A program made the position numbers and the translations under genes. Under the pieces are notes generated by a model. That model was not told where the DNA came from and did not search any database. It was given only the letters and a program-made list of their open reading frames with translations. A stretch of 48,612 nt of DNA, from positions 1 to 48,612 of IMG/VR virus record IMGVR_UViG_3300013132_000076; one strand, written 5' to 3'. This DNA is from a virus. This document shows, in pieces, positions 38,485-48,493 of this stretch. The first letter of the stretch is position 1, and each line of letters starts with the position of its first letter.

Positions 38485-41400
38485 CGCTCGGCAAGCCCGG
38501 CGACTGGACGGAAGCCGACGAGCTCGAGCTGGGGCGCAGCCTGCTCGATGACATCAGCGGGCGCATAGACCGTGGTGAGGACGTGCCGGATGAACTGTTC
38601 GGTGCTGCCGAAGGGTTCCTCGAGACTGCCGCTGTCATGGCGCACCAGTCCGACTCTGAGGCGCAAGAGGCGTGGTTCCACGCTTACTCGAAGTTTGACT
38701 ACGGGCTCAAGCGGGCCACCTTATCGGCCGATTTGAAGGCGCGCGGCGTGTGGGAAAGAGGGGGCGCGTCACTCGTCCGCCTTGCCCGCAAGGATCCGGT
38801 CGCTGCCGATCTCGCCGGCATGTTTCTGAGTGAGGAAGCTGGGTACGACTTCGAGCCTTCCGACTCCATGCGCGCCCGCGCGTTCTCGCTGACGCCCGAG
38901 TCAATTCGGAACTACTGGATCCTCAACGCTGCGCCCCGCGTCGACCAGGACGGCCGGCCAGTGATCGAGGACTCGGATGGGATGGTGTGGGATCTGTCCG
39001 AGGCACTGTCTGAGTTCCAGCGGCCCGAGGTGCGTCATGCGCTCGCGCAGTCGCGCCAAGGTGTTGTCCCTGGCCCCGATGCGCTGTCGAACACGCTGGG
39101 CGCGATGGGTACCGCGCAGATGGTACTCCAGGGCGTCAGTAAGGCCAAGGTGGCGCTGGGCCGAGAGCAGACAGCCAACCTCCGCACGGCGCAACCTGGG
39201 CTTGTTCTGCCGTGGACGCTCCCCATTGAGGGCTTCGACGAGAAGATCAAAGACCCGCTGTGGACGCGCGCGCTCATTCAAACGATGGAGGAGATGGAGA
39301 AAGCGGGGGAGCTTGACCCGTCCGCTCTCGAAACGCTGACGCGCGTAGCGAGCGGCTTCGCCGACTTCGTGCTGTTCTCAAAGGGCCTCAGTGCCAGCAG
39401 CAAGGCTCTTGGGTCCTTCGCTGTGTCGAAGGGCGTCTCCGGCGCGTCGATGCAGAGGAAGCTCGCCGCGCGCCTCGCCGCCGGCCGCTCCGATCTCGTG
39501 TTCCCGCTCAACACGCACGTCGGTCGGCTTGCGGCCGACTTCATGGGATACGACGTGGCGACGCGCGTGTTCAACGACACGACGACGGTGACGGAAGACA
39601 TGTGGACGGGCCTCAAGTCCGCAGCCGTGTTCGGCATCGCCGGCAACGTCGCCCGTCTGACGCGCGCTCCTGTGTCGAAGCTGGCGGAGAAGGCGCTCAA
39701 GGTCGAGAAGGCCGTCCCGGCTTCGCTTGACACGATGGAGAACCTGCACAAGCAGGTGATGAAGTCGAACGAGGCAACGCTCCTCGGGGCGCTCAAGAAG
39801 ATCGAGGCGCGCGGCGTCACGCGCGACATGGCGAAGCGCACCATCGACTCGATGCTGACGGGCATGTACGTCCACGCCTTCGGCGAGGTGCAAGAGGAAG
39901 GTGGCTTCGGCTCATTCTGGCAGAGCCTCCTGAGTCCGAACGCGCTGGCGACCGGCATGGGTTTCGCGCTCGGGACGGCGTTGCAGGCGGGGCCGGCCGT
40001 CCGGCGCAAGATGAACGACCTGTTCCGCAGTCCGGCGGGACGGCAAATGATGCGCTCTGTGGCGGAACGCCTCGCGTCTCCGCGCGCCAGCGAGGACGTG
40101 CGCCAGGTGTGGGACAAGTTCGACCTGTACCGCAAGACGGCGCCCAACGTCTTCAAGGGTCTCATCAAGACGAACCAGTCTGCGCGCGAGACGATGGCGG
40201 CGCGCGAGTCGAACCTCCAGGCGATCCGAACGCTGATGGGGTGGCATCCCGAGCGCGGAGAGCCGAGCCAAGATCAGCACAGGCCGCGCTCCATTCCGTA
40301 CAACCCCGATTCGACTGCGCGCGAGAGGTTCGAGACAAGCATCACGATCGGCCAGGGTGCGCTCGCCGGGATCAAGGCGCAGCAGCCGAAGTACCTGCTC
40401 GGCGAGATCGAAAAGCAGACGCTCCAGGACATCGGATTCTCCGATCACAAGCACGCCCTCAACGCGGTCAACAAGTACCTGCGCGAGAAGGAAGGCGACG
40501 AGGCCGAGCAGTTCAAGCGCCTGTCTGACGTGCCGCGTCCTATCTGGATGCGGATGCTGGACCACTACGACGCGGAGGCTCGCGCTGCCGCTGCGGTGCC
40601 GAAGCAGTCTGAGCTTCCCGTCATGGAAGGCGAAGGGACGGATCTCGTTGGGATCGCGGCGATGCGCGCGAAGTCCGAACGTGTGCCCGTCACGCCCGAG
40701 GCGCCTGGCGGACTCGACTTCACGGCGAAGGGCGGTGGCACGCACTCGCCTATTTCCCTCAAGCAAGCCGCCGATCTGTACCAGCGCGCACAGCACATTC
40801 CTGAGAACGCCGGCAAGGCTCCGCTCATCGTTGTCGTCGAGACGAAGGTGAAGGGAGAGAAGGGGCGGCCATCGCTCAAAACCGCCATCGAGCGCGTTGC
40901 CAGCGGAAAGAAGACGGTGGACTGGCTGGCGGAGAAGTTCCCGGAAGGGCGCGAGGCCATCGAAGCCGGAAGGACGCTTGTCGAGGTTGCAATAGCGGTG
41001 CGCGCCGCGTGGCAAAAGGCCAACACCGACCGCCTGCTAAAGTCCTCCAGTGCTCGACGCCAGCCGAAGACGCTCCAAGATTTCGTTGCCATGAACGGCG
41101 GCATCGTCTACTCGGAGGATCTCAAGTCGCTCACGCGCCGCGACAACCCGCGCAAAGACGGGCGAACCGTCGTCTACTCCGCGAAGTCCGGCAAGGGGAT
41201 GAAGTTGGACGACATGGCCGAGCGTGCGTGGGAGGAGGGATTTTTCCCGGGCGAGCGTCCAGACATCAACGAGTTCGTCAACGCGCTTGTCGAGAACCGC
41301 TACCACCCTGACGATGCGAGGCTTACGAAGGAGCACGAGGCTCACGTAGCGCGCGTTGAGACGGAAGGCGCGGCTCAGTGGCGGCGCGGCATCGAGTCCG

Positions 41401-44400
41401 GCGAAGCCCCTCTCCCGCTCGACCCGGCCGAGCGCAGCAAGTTCATCCAGGACACATTCTCCGGCGATCCAAACTACGCCGGGATGAAGCCCGACGAGAT
41501 CGAGGCTCAGGTGATGGATCTTCGCCGGCAAGCATCCGAGGGCGATCCCGGCGCCGCCTTTGCCAGCCGCCCGGCAACGATCAAGGAGCGCACGGAGGCA
41601 TACGCCACGCGCTCGCAACGCCTGGCCGACGACCTCAAGGCGATGGGCGTAGTCGGCGAAGAGGCCACGCGCTCGAGCCCGGAGGTGACAGAGGCCGTTC
41701 TGCGCCTCGCGGACGGAGACACGATGCTCCTAGAGGGCCGCGCCTCGAAAGAGGAGATGCAGCAGCACGTCGCCGCCGCGCGCGAGATGATCGCCGATGT
41801 GCGCGGCGCGATATCCTCGATCTACGAGACGGGGACACCAGAACGCGCCGCTGTGGACATCCTGTTCGACGCGCTCGACTCGATGCGCCTGACGCGCGAT
41901 CCGAAGCCGGAGACGGTCGAGTTTTTCAAGAAGCACGGCGCCTTGGACGAGTTCGGCATCATCAAGCAGGCCGCGCTCGACCAGATGAAACGCGACCTCG
42001 TGGAGCGGATGTGGGAGCAGGTTCGCGGGCACGAGGAGCTTGGCGACTTCCAGATGTTCTCCGGATTGCCTGTGGCGTTCGCAGGACACAAGTTCTCTAG
42101 CATCGAGCCTCGGATCTCCTGGAATAAGATCTACGCCAACCCGACCTTCCAGCGGTTCATGCAGCGCCCTTGGGTGCGCAAGCTGTTTCGTGGGGCAACC
42201 GAAGCGGGCTCGTGGCCTGGCATCAACATCTTCAGCGCTGGGCCGCTCTCTCGCCCGCAGTCTGAGGCGACCCAGGGCGCTGTGCGGCGCGGCATGTTCA
42301 CCATCGCGCGCAAGGCCAGCGAGATGCGGCACCTCGAAATGCGCGCGGCGGCAATCGCCAAGGCGATGAGCGCCCCGTTCCAGGGGCGACGGATGCCGCT
42401 GGAGCACAGCGAGTTTTTCGTGCGCGGAGTCGAGAGCGGCAGCTTCCAGGACGCCCGTAGTCCAGCGGACTTCGAGGCGCGCATGGCCGGCACGGGCTAC
42501 CTGTTCCGCGTGTACCAGGACTACACGGAACTGATGGCGACGATCACTGACCTGGCTCGTCCGTGGTTGAGCAAGGAGCAGATAGCGGCGCGCGGCGGCA
42601 AGTATCTGATGACGCGGTTCGTGCGCGAGGATGTTGCGAGCGTCTCTGGTGCGGTTGCGAGCGGCGAGGTCCCTGTGTCGGACATCGGGCGCGCGATGCT
42701 GCGCGAGGACGGAGCGCCTGACATCGTTGGGTCGGCCATGCGGATCTTCGACGCGCCGTACCTCGTCACCAAGAGCGTCGAGAGCTGGAGCACGCTGCTG
42801 CGCGCGTCGAATGCTTGGTTCGAGCCGATCCACGGCAGCTCCTTCGTGTCGGCGAACGAACTGCGGAAGATGCACCCGCTCGACGCCGAGGACTACGCGC
42901 TCGCTGGCGTTCGGATCAAGCCCGGCAAGGGGCAGTCGCTCCTCTCGGCGATGGAAGACCTGGCAAACACCGGGCGCTACGAGACGGACACGCTGTTGAC
43001 CTCGTTCCGTCTCCAGACGCTCCAGGAGTCGATGGCGAAGGAGGGCGCTCCACCGACGCCGGGCAAGATGGCCTACAGCGCCGAGCTGACGCAAATGATC
43101 CAGACGTGGCTGGGCGAAGGCCCGGACGGCCCGGTCTACTTGCCGCGCAGTCTCCAGCAGGAGATCGGCCTACTCACAGAGGAGGCGTTCACATCTCCAG
43201 GCGGAAGCGCACTGAAAGAGATCGGGCGCACGGTCGACCTCGCCGGATCTTTCATGAAGCGCGGGCTGACGGCGCTGCGTCCGGCGGCGATGTCGCTGGA
43301 CTACCTCTCCTCCGCGATGAACAACCATGTCGGCCGCGCAGTTCCGCTGACGGACTTCATCGGTGGGCACTTCGGCGTCAAGAGCACCGACACCTACCAG
43401 GGGCTCCGCGCGTGGGAGCTCTACAGCAGATGGGTCAAGGATGGCGCCCCGCGGAGCCCGAGTGGGCTTGAGCCGGCCGATGGGTGGTCCGTCGCAGAGT
43501 GGGCACACCTCCAGCGCGCCAAGCGGTTCCTCGACACAGCCGGCGCCTCGTCCTCTGTCTACGCCGTCATTGGACCCGAGATCGCCAGCGCAACGGGCAT
43601 CTCGTCGGAGAGCCCGGCACAGCTTCGCGCGGCGCTGGAGTCACAGCTCGAAGAGCACGCTTCCCGTGCCGGGATCACGCTCTCGCAGAGGGACCGCCTT
43701 GCGGCCCGCATCGCGCAGATCGCCAAGTCGAGCGCGCACGGGCTCGAACACGTCGACGAGTCCATCGCTCGCCTGATGGATGAGCCGGACCCTGCGGCGC
43801 ACGCGCGCGCCATGCAGCAGTACGGCGCGATGCGGCACCTGCTCGAGATCTTCACCTTCAAGTACCCGGCCTTCCTGCGGATGTCCCGAGAGCACCCTGA
43901 CGTGCCGGGCACCAAGGTCATGCAGGCCGCGCTCGAGCGCACTGGCAACGTCGGCGACACAACCTCGGCGTCGAGGCGTTGGCTGTCGATGCACACGCCG
44001 TACGGAAACGTGGCCTGGCAGAAGGCGCAGGGCCAGTGGAAGGTCCCTGGCACGAAGTTCGGCATCGGCAAGGCGTGGCCACGGATGCTCATTGCGACCC
44101 TGCTGCGCAACCGCTTCTACTCCTACCCGCAGACGATGGCGCCACAGATGCTCCAGTGGCACATCACGAACCCCATCGGGGTCGCCTTCGCGGCAGCGGT
44201 GACCTACGGGGTCAAGTCGGGGATCTGGGCGCTCATGGGCGACGAGGAGCGTCAGCGCATGGAGGAGGAGATGGCGGCCTCGCGGCAAGGGGCAGTGAGC
44301 TGGATGGCGATGCACGAGTCGGAGCGCGAAGCGTACGAGCGGGCGCTCAACGGCTCCCGCGTAGGCTTCGTCGGGGGCGGGATGCGCCTGCCAGAGAAGG

Positions 44401-45779
44401 CCGTCAGTGAGGCTAGGGCGTTATGGGCCAACGTCGCCGGCGGGGGCGACCCCTGGGCCATCCCCATGCCCAAGCACGGCGGAGAGGCCCGCAGCGCCTC
44501 CCTGAGCGAGCTGTCGCCCACCGGGTTCCTGATGGGCCGCGCCAGGACCCAGGCGTCCCTGGTGTCAAACGTGCTTGGAGCCGGCGAAGGGAAGGCTCGA
44601 GAGGGCCTCCAGGGCGTCAGCCGCATCCTCGGCCTCACAGCTCAAGCTGTGTTCGGGACGGCCGCTGGCGTGTTGACGGCAGACGATCCGCTCATCCAGG
44701 CTCTCGGCGGCAAGGGCAGCGTCACCGAGGCGCTCGCCAGCAAGACGTTCTCGACCTTGGGCACGGCCGGCCTGCTGTACCCCAGGCTGGGGATGTTCAC
44801 CCCGGAGGGCATCTTCATCGGCGAGAACGCCGTCCTGAACGGTAAGAGCTGGCGGGAGGCCCTGCGCGGCGTCGACCGCTTCTACAACTCGCAGGATGCC
44901 TCTGGCGCTCTCGCTGCAAGCGCCCTGCGCGTCATGTGGCCGTCGAGGGCCATGTACGCCAGGCCGCCCCTGGGCGCATCTGAGGACGCCTGGACGGCTC
45001 TGCTGTCCGAGGTCTACGGACCAGGCTTCCAGGCGAGCTCGGAGCAGGGTCGGGACAAGACCCGGGCCGGCCGGTGGGGGATGATGCAGATGGCCGTCAT
45101 GTTGGGCGACCTCTACGAGCAGCACTTCGACAAGGCCGGCGACCCCGCCGAGGCCGAGGTGACCCTGAGCGAGCGCGTGGTTGGAGCCACCCTGGAGCTG
45201 ATGCAGCACTCCGTACCGGCGCCCGGCGGGGGCTTCGACCTCGAACCCGGCTACGAGCCCAAGGGAATCCTGATGCGCTCGGTGGCCGACCTCCCGGAGA
45301 CGGTGCGGCCCCACGCCGTCGAGTTCCTGCGCCGCTGGCTGACAACAGACACTTTCACCCAGGATGGGCTCTCGTGGCTGTTCATGGCCGGCGAGGGGCG
45401 CGAGATGCCCAAAGGGCTGTTCCGAGCCGGCATGATGAACGCCCTGTCAGATCCGTCAGGCACGAGCCTGCTGGCGTGGTGGGCCGAGCAAATCAAAGAC
45501 AACGACCAGGCTGTCATGGGCCACCTCGCCCCGCTCATCAACGACGTGCAGATGCCGTCCAAAGGCTCTGCGGCGCACAAGACCTGGGCCAACATCCTTG
45601 TCCAGTACGCTCGAGCTGGGGTCCGCCTGCCGCCGCTGCCGGCCGAGGGGCGAGCCACGGTCGACGAGATCCTTGGAGCCAAGGGGGCGCCTCGGGCCTT
45701 GCAGGGAGGGCAGGCATTCGAGAACGTGTTGCAGATGCGCCAGCCGTCCGAGGCCGAGTCAATCTTCATGCCGCGATGA
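38481..45779 (+). CDS. Giant internal virion or ejection protein
   Basis: 2,432 residues from GTG at 38481 (GTGA overlap), the second-largest product here. It is mostly helical with few cysteines. It contains a hydrophobic cluster near residues 1898-1920 (ITNPIGVAFAAAVTYGVKSG), a region like those in large polyvalent phage proteins (LTALRPAAMSLDYLSSAMNN, then HVGRAVPLTDFIGGHFGVKS), and a helical C-terminus ending QPSEAESIFMPR. No clear peptidase, lysozyme or ADP-ribosyltransferase motif was found by eye. Giant proteins at this place are ejected with the genome in several podoviruses. Enzymatic domains could be hidden and need profile searches. Confidence 0.6.
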   Translation: MTLGKPGDWTEADELELGRSLLDDISGRIDRGEDVPDELFGAAEGFLETAAVMAHQSDSEAQEAWFHAYSKFDYGLKRATLSADLKARGVWERGGASLVRLARKDPVAADLAGMFLSEEAGYDFEPSDSMRARAFSLTPESIRNYWILNAAPRVDQDGRPVIEDSDGMVWDLSEALSEFQRPEVRHALAQSRQGVVPGPDALSNTLGAMGTAQMVLQGVSKAKVALGREQTANLRTAQPGLVLPWTLPIEGFDEKIKDPLWTRALIQTMEEMEKAGELDPSALETLTRVASGFADFVLFSKGLSASSKALGSFAVSKGVSGASMQRKLAARLAAGRSDLVFPLNTHVGRLAADFMGYDVATRVFNDTTTVTEDMWTGLKSAAVFGIAGNVARLTRAPVSKLAEKALKVEKAVPASLDTMENLHKQVMKSNEATLLGALKKIEARGVTRDMAKRTIDSMLTGMYVHAFGEVQEEGGFGSFWQSLLSPNALATGMGFALGTALQAGPAVRRKMNDLFRSPAGRQMMRSVAERLASPRASEDVRQVWDKFDLYRKTAPNVFKGLIKTNQSARETMAARESNLQAIRTLMGWHPERGEPSQDQHRPRSIPYNPDSTARERFETSITIGQGALAGIKAQQPKYLLGEIEKQTLQDIGFSDHKHALNAVNKYLREKEGDEAEQFKRLSDVPRPIWMRMLDHYDAEARAAAAVPKQSELPVMEGEGTDLVGIAAMRAKSERVPVTPEAPGGLDFTAKGGGTHSPISLKQAADLYQRAQHIPENAGKAPLIVVVETKVKGEKGRPSLKTAIERVASGKKTVDWLAEKFPEGREAIEAGRTLVEVAIAVRAAWQKANTDRLLKSSSARRQPKTLQDFVAMNGGIVYSEDLKSLTRRDNPRKDGRTVVYSAKSGKGMKLDDMAERAWEEGFFPGERPDINEFVNALVENRYHPDDARLTKEHEAHVARVETEGAAQWRRGIESGEAPLPLDPAERSKFIQDTFSGDPNYAGMKPDEIEAQVMDLRRQASEGDPGAAFASRPATIKERTEAYATRSQRLADDLKAMGVVGEEATRSSPEVTEAVLRLADGDTMLLEGRASKEEMQQHVAAAREMIADVRGAISSIYETGTPERAAVDILFDALDSMRLTRDPKPETVEFFKKHGALDEFGIIKQAALDQMKRDLVERMWEQVRGHEELGDFQMFSGLPVAFAGHKFSSIEPRISWNKIYANPTFQRFMQRPWVRKLFRGATEAGSWPGINIFSAGPLSRPQSEATQGAVRRGMFTIARKASEMRHLEMRAAAIAKAMSAPFQGRRMPLEHSEFFVRGVESGSFQDARSPADFEARMAGTGYLFRVYQDYTELMATITDLARPWLSKEQIAARGGKYLMTRFVREDVASVSGAVASGEVPVSDIGRAMLREDGAPDIVGSAMRIFDAPYLVTKSVESWSTLLRASNAWFEPIHGSSFVSANELRKMHPLDAEDYALAGVRIKPGKGQSLLSAMEDLANTGRYETDTLLTSFRLQTLQESMAKEGAPPTPGKMAYSAELTQMIQTWLGEGPDGPVYLPRSLQQEIGLLTEEAFTSPGGSALKEIGRTVDLAGSFMKRGLTALRPAAMSLDYLSSAMNNHVGRAVPLTDFIGGHFGVKSTDTYQGLRAWELYSRWVKDGAPRSPSGLEPADGWSVAEWAHLQRAKRFLDTAGASSSVYAVIGPEIASATGISSESPAQLRAALESQLEEHASRAGITLSQRDRLAARIAQIAKSSAHGLEHVDESIARLMDEPDPAAHARAMQQYGAMRHLLEIFTFKYPAFLRMSREHPDVPGTKVMQAALERTGNVGDTTSASRRWLSMHTPYGNVAWQKAQGQWKVPGTKFGIGKAWPRMLIATLLRNRFYSYPQTMAPQMLQWHITNPIGVAFAAAVTYGVKSGIWALMGDEERQRMEEEMAASRQGAVSWMAMHESEREAYERALNGSRVGFVGGGMRLPEKAVSEARALWANVAGGGDPWAIPMPKHGGEARSASLSELSPTGFLMGRARTQASLVSNVLGAGEGKAREGLQGVSRILGLTAQAVFGTAAGVLTADDPLIQALGGKGSVTEALASKTFSTLGTAGLLYPRLGMFTPEGIFIGENAVLNGKSWREALRGVDRFYNSQDASGALAASALRVMWPSRAMYARPPLGASEDAWTALLSEVYGPGFQASSEQGRDKTRAGRWGMMQMAVMLGDLYEQHFDKAGDPAEAEVTLSERVVGATLELMQHSVPAPGGGFDLEPGYEPKGILMRSVADLPETVRPHAVEFLRRWLTTDTFTQDGLSWLFMAGEGREMPKGLFRAGMMNALSDPSGTSLLAWWAEQIKDNDQAVMGHLAPLINDVQMPSKGSAAHKTWANILVQYARAGVRLPPLPAEGRATVDEILGAKGAPRALQGGQAFENVLQMRQPSEAESIFMPR

Positions 45780-46147
45780 CTGCACAGCGACCCGCTCGAC
45801 AGTGGACCTCGAAGCTCGCGGCTTTCCCTGGCGGCGTGACAAAGGGTGACCCGTTCGATGCCGTGTCGCTTCCGGCCGAGCCGCGCAGCACGACCTCAAT
45901 CGCGTACGCAAGCCCGCTGACGCTGACCAGAAACGTGGCGATGACGCCGGCGCTTCCGACCGTCGTTGGAATCCAGCCGCGGTACTTCTACGTCCAGCCG
46001 TCCCTACCGGCGGGGCTGTCCCTCCACAACGGCACTGGGGCCATCTCGGGGACACCGACCGCCGCATCGGGTGCCACGGACTACACCGTCACAGCCGTCT
46101 CGGGATCTGACCCGCGCACGGCGCGCATCACGATCACGGTGACCTGA
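45776..46147 (+). CDS. Ig-like (He_PIG-type) domain protein
   Basis: 123 residues from ATG at 45776 (ATGA overlap). After a short basic lead (TAQRPARQWTSKLAAFPGGV) and a linker, the C-terminal 75 residues form one putative Ig-like domain: FYVQPSLPAGLSLHNGTGAI then SGTPTAASGATDYTVTAVSG. The LPAGL-x-x-x-x-x-TGAISGTPT core is the signature of the He_PIG/putative-Ig family, found on cell-surface and phage tail proteins and thought to aid glycan or surface contact. It probably decorates the fibre encoded next, sharing its coupled start. Confidence 0.75.
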   Translation: MTAQRPARQWTSKLAAFPGGVTKGDPFDAVSLPAEPRSTTSIAYASPLTLTRNVAMTPALPTVVGIQPRYFYVQPSLPAGLSLHNGTGAISGTPTAASGATDYTVTAVSGSDPRTARITITVT

Positions 46148-47766
46148 TGCCCACCTACGGCCCCGACTCCTCCGGCGAGTTCCAGCGCGAGAGCCCGATC
46201 AGGTTTCTCGACGCGCTGCCGGGCTCTGGAGACTTCGTGGGCGACATGGTGAGCCTGACGACGGGCTCTGTCGGTGTCTACTCGTGGGACGGCGCTGCGT
46301 GGGTTGGGCCGTTTGGCACAGGCGGCGGTGGCGGAGGCGCACCTACCACAGCGCAGTACCTCGTCGGCGCGCTTGATGGCGGGCTTTCCGCCGAGCGCCT
46401 TGTGACCGACACGGCGGAAGTGACGTGGGACCTCGGGACCGCAGGGCAGGCAAAGGCCAACGTCGGCGCCATCGCGCAGGCCAAGGTCACCAACCTCACG
46501 ACCGACCTTGCGGCGAAGGTGCCAACCTCGCGCACGATCTCAACCACGGCCCCGCTGACCGGCGGCGGCGACCTCAGCGCCAACCGGACTCTCGCCATCA
46601 GCGACGCTACGACCACGGCCAAGGGTGCCGTCGAGCTCGCCACGGACGGGGAGACTGCGGCTGGCGTCGTCGTCCAGGGCAACGACTCGCGCCTCTCGAA
46701 CGCGCGCACACCCACGGCACACGCGACGAACCATCAGCCGGGCGGCTCTGACCAGATGGCCGTGGACGCGGCGGCGGCAACCGGCTCCCTACGCACACTG
46801 GGCACGGGCAGCACGCAGGCGTGTGCCGGGAACGACTCCAGGCTCTCTGACGCTCGAGCGCCTACAGGTAGCGCGGGCGGCGACCTGGCCGGGACGTACC
46901 CCAACCCGGACATCGCGGCGGGCGCGGTCGGCAACGCCGAGCTGCGCGACTCTGCGGCGCTCTCCGTCATCGGGCGCTCGGCCAACTCGGTCGGCGATCC
47001 TGCGGACATCGCCACCACGAGCGGCTCGAACCTTGTGCTGCGCGAGAGCGGCGGGCTGATCGTGTGGGCACAGGTCGGCACGAACGCCATCGCGGACGGC
47101 GCGATCACGACAGCCAAGATCGGCAACCTCGAGGTCACAGTCGGCAAGATCGCGCGCATGAGCGGCGGCGGTCCCGGCCTGATGACCGGCGACCTCACTG
47201 GCGACGCCGAGTGGAAGGGTCCAGCCAACTTCCCGGCGATCCCGTGGTTCAAGGACGCCTCGACCGAAGTGGCGTTCCCTCGCTGGTCCGGCACGACGTT
47301 CCCCACGTCGGTTGCAGACGGCCAGCACTTCTACCACACGACCCACAAGGTCGCGTACAGCTACAACGCCACGGCGGGCGGATGGCTCTCCATCGGGGTC
47401 TACGAGATCCCCTACGGCAACAGCGCGGACTTGGCCGGAAGCGCCTACGCGGAGCTTGGCGAGGTCGCGGCGTTTCCCACCTACAGCGCGACCGTAGGGC
47501 ACCTGTTCGGATTCGCAACGAAGGTCGTCGGCATTTCGCTCAACCAAGCCACCACGCCGGGCGGCACGGTCGTTGTCGAGGTGTGGGACGATGGCGTGGC
47601 AATCGGTGCCAGTGCGCAGCTTTCCACGACGCTACAGTCGGACGCGACCGAGGAGCTGCTTTCCACCACCATCGCGTCGAAGTCGATCATCGCTGTACGC
47701 ATTCTCAGCGGCACAGCAGAAGGCCCCTTCCGAGGCATAGTCAGACTCCGTAGATTCGAGACATGA
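46147..47766 (+). CDS. Tail fibre or spike protein
   Basis: 539 residues from ATG at 46147. The first 100 residues include FLDALPGSGDFVGDMVSLTT and a Gly-rich hinge (TGGGGGGAPTTAQY). Then come fibre-type repeats: LTGGGDLSANRTLAISDATT, two GNDSRLS-x-AR-x-PT units (about 178 and 227) and GSAGGDLAGTYPNPDIAAGA, the last being a standard fibre motif. The C-terminal 170 residues form a globular beta domain (SRWSG-like YSYNATAGGWLSIGVYEIPY, TTPGGTVVVEVWDDGVAIGA) that may bind the receptor. No chaperone is obvious next to it. Confidence 0.8.
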   Translation: MPTYGPDSSGEFQRESPIRFLDALPGSGDFVGDMVSLTTGSVGVYSWDGAAWVGPFGTGGGGGGAPTTAQYLVGALDGGLSAERLVTDTAEVTWDLGTAGQAKANVGAIAQAKVTNLTTDLAAKVPTSRTISTTAPLTGGGDLSANRTLAISDATTTAKGAVELATDGETAAGVVVQGNDSRLSNARTPTAHATNHQPGGSDQMAVDAAAATGSLRTLGTGSTQACAGNDSRLSDARAPTGSAGGDLAGTYPNPDIAAGAVGNAELRDSAALSVIGRSANSVGDPADIATTSGSNLVLRESGGLIVWAQVGTNAIADGAITTAKIGNLEVTVGKIARMSGGGPGLMTGDLTGDAEWKGPANFPAIPWFKDASTEVAFPRWSGTTFPTSVADGQHFYHTTHKVAYSYNATAGGWLSIGVYEIPYGNSADLAGSAYAELGEVAAFPTYSATVGHLFGFATKVVGISLNQATTPGGTVVVEVWDDGVAIGASAQLSTTLQSDATEELLSTTIASKSIIAVRILSGTAEGPFRGIVRLRRFET

Positions 47767-47996
47767 ACATGGAACACATCGAAGCCCACGTCGAATCGCT
47801 CCGGGGTGACGTTGCTCAACTCAAGGGTGACGTGTACGGTCAGGACCCGGAGAAACCTGGGCTCTCGATGCGTCTCTATCGGATCGAGCAGAACATGCTC
47901 ATCGGGTACAAGCTCGCGCTGGTGGTCATTCCAGCGGCGTTCGTGTGGCGGCTACTCGACCTGTTTGTGTTCCGGAACGGCAACGGAGCGCCGTGA
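47763..47996 (+). CDS. Putative holin-like small membrane protein
   Basis: 77 residues from ATG at 47763 (ATGA overlap), last gene of the rightward block. The N-terminal half is a charged helix (MEHIEAHVESLRGDVAQLKG) and a single membrane segment lies at about residues 48-70 (IGYKLALVVIPAAFVWRLLD). The shape, with a coiled head, one membrane helix and a short tail, resembles small accessory lysis proteins and the haemolysin-XhlA type. No endolysin is adjacent or elsewhere in the window, so the lysis assignment is only by shape and place. Its last 45 bases overlap the converging resolvase gene. Confidence 0.5.
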   Translation: MNMEHIEAHVESLRGDVAQLKGDVYGQDPEKPGLSMRLYRIEQNMLIGYKLALVVIPAAFVWRLLDLFVFRNGNGAP

Positions 47997-48422
47997 CTCC
48001 CACACGCGCCTGCCATACTCTGCAATGAGGAGTGCGTCGGCGTTGGCGTGTGTGATCTTGACGCCCGGAAACAACTGCTGAGCGCGTGCCTTCGTGACGT
48101 TCTTGTTTCCCTTCGACATGCAGCCCATCGACTTCTGCCACGTCTGCGGCGTCACTTCCTCGAATGGGATGGAGAGCGCCACGAGGATGCCGCGCAGGAA
48201 TCCGTAGCTCTGCCCGAACTTGAAGCTCGAGCTGACGCCCTGCTTCGGCATGGAGTGAACACGCTCGATGAAAGCGAAGTCGACGACGTGCTCGGCGTCC
48301 CAGCTTGCGACGGCGTGCGCGATGTCGGCCTCGGTGGAGTCGAGCTTGATCCAGCTCGGCTCACCTCCGTCGTCGATGCAGGCGATGGCTCCGCTACCTC
48401 CGGGGTCTACGCCGAGGATCAC
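47952..48422 (-). CDS. RuvC-like Holliday junction resolvase
   Basis: 156 residues from a GTG at 48422, chosen because the protein then opens MILGVDPGGSGAIACIDDGG, the normal start of the family, and because this GTG shares GTGA with the upstream stop. Catalytic acids fit the RNase H-like RuvC fold: Asp6, Glu53 (FIERVHSMPKQGVSS) and the C-terminal HANADALLIAEYGRR with Asp129. It would resolve branched DNA made by the Exo/RecT system before packaging. Its 3' end overlaps the holin-like gene on the other strand by 45 bases. Confidence 0.85.
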   Translation of the reverse strand: MILGVDPGGSGAIACIDDGGEPSWIKLDSTEADIAHAVASWDAEHVVDFAFIERVHSMPKQGVSSSFKFGQSYGFLRGILVALSIPFEEVTPQTWQKSMGCMSKGNKNVTKARAQQLFPGVKITHANADALLIAEYGRRVWESRRSVAVPEHKQVE

Positions 48423-48493
48423 AGCCCCGCCTCCTCGACGATGCATTCCGGCGCGTGGCGCTTCGTGCCGGAGCACACGGAGAGGTATCTCAC
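48419..48493 (-). CDS. Tiny peptide beginning like a DNA cytosine methyltransferase
   Basis: 24 residues from a GTG at 48493, opening MRYLSVCSG. That stretch is the usual start of phage C5 cytosine methyltransferases (YLSVCSGIEAAT), but the sequence then turns to TKRHAPECIVEEAGL and stops. It overlaps both neighbours by GTGA, so it is translated in step with the upstream gene and the resolvase. It may be the stub left when a methyltransferase gene was deleted in frame, or a coincidence. Confidence 0.4.
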   Translation of the reverse strand: MRYLSVCSGTKRHAPECIVEEAGL

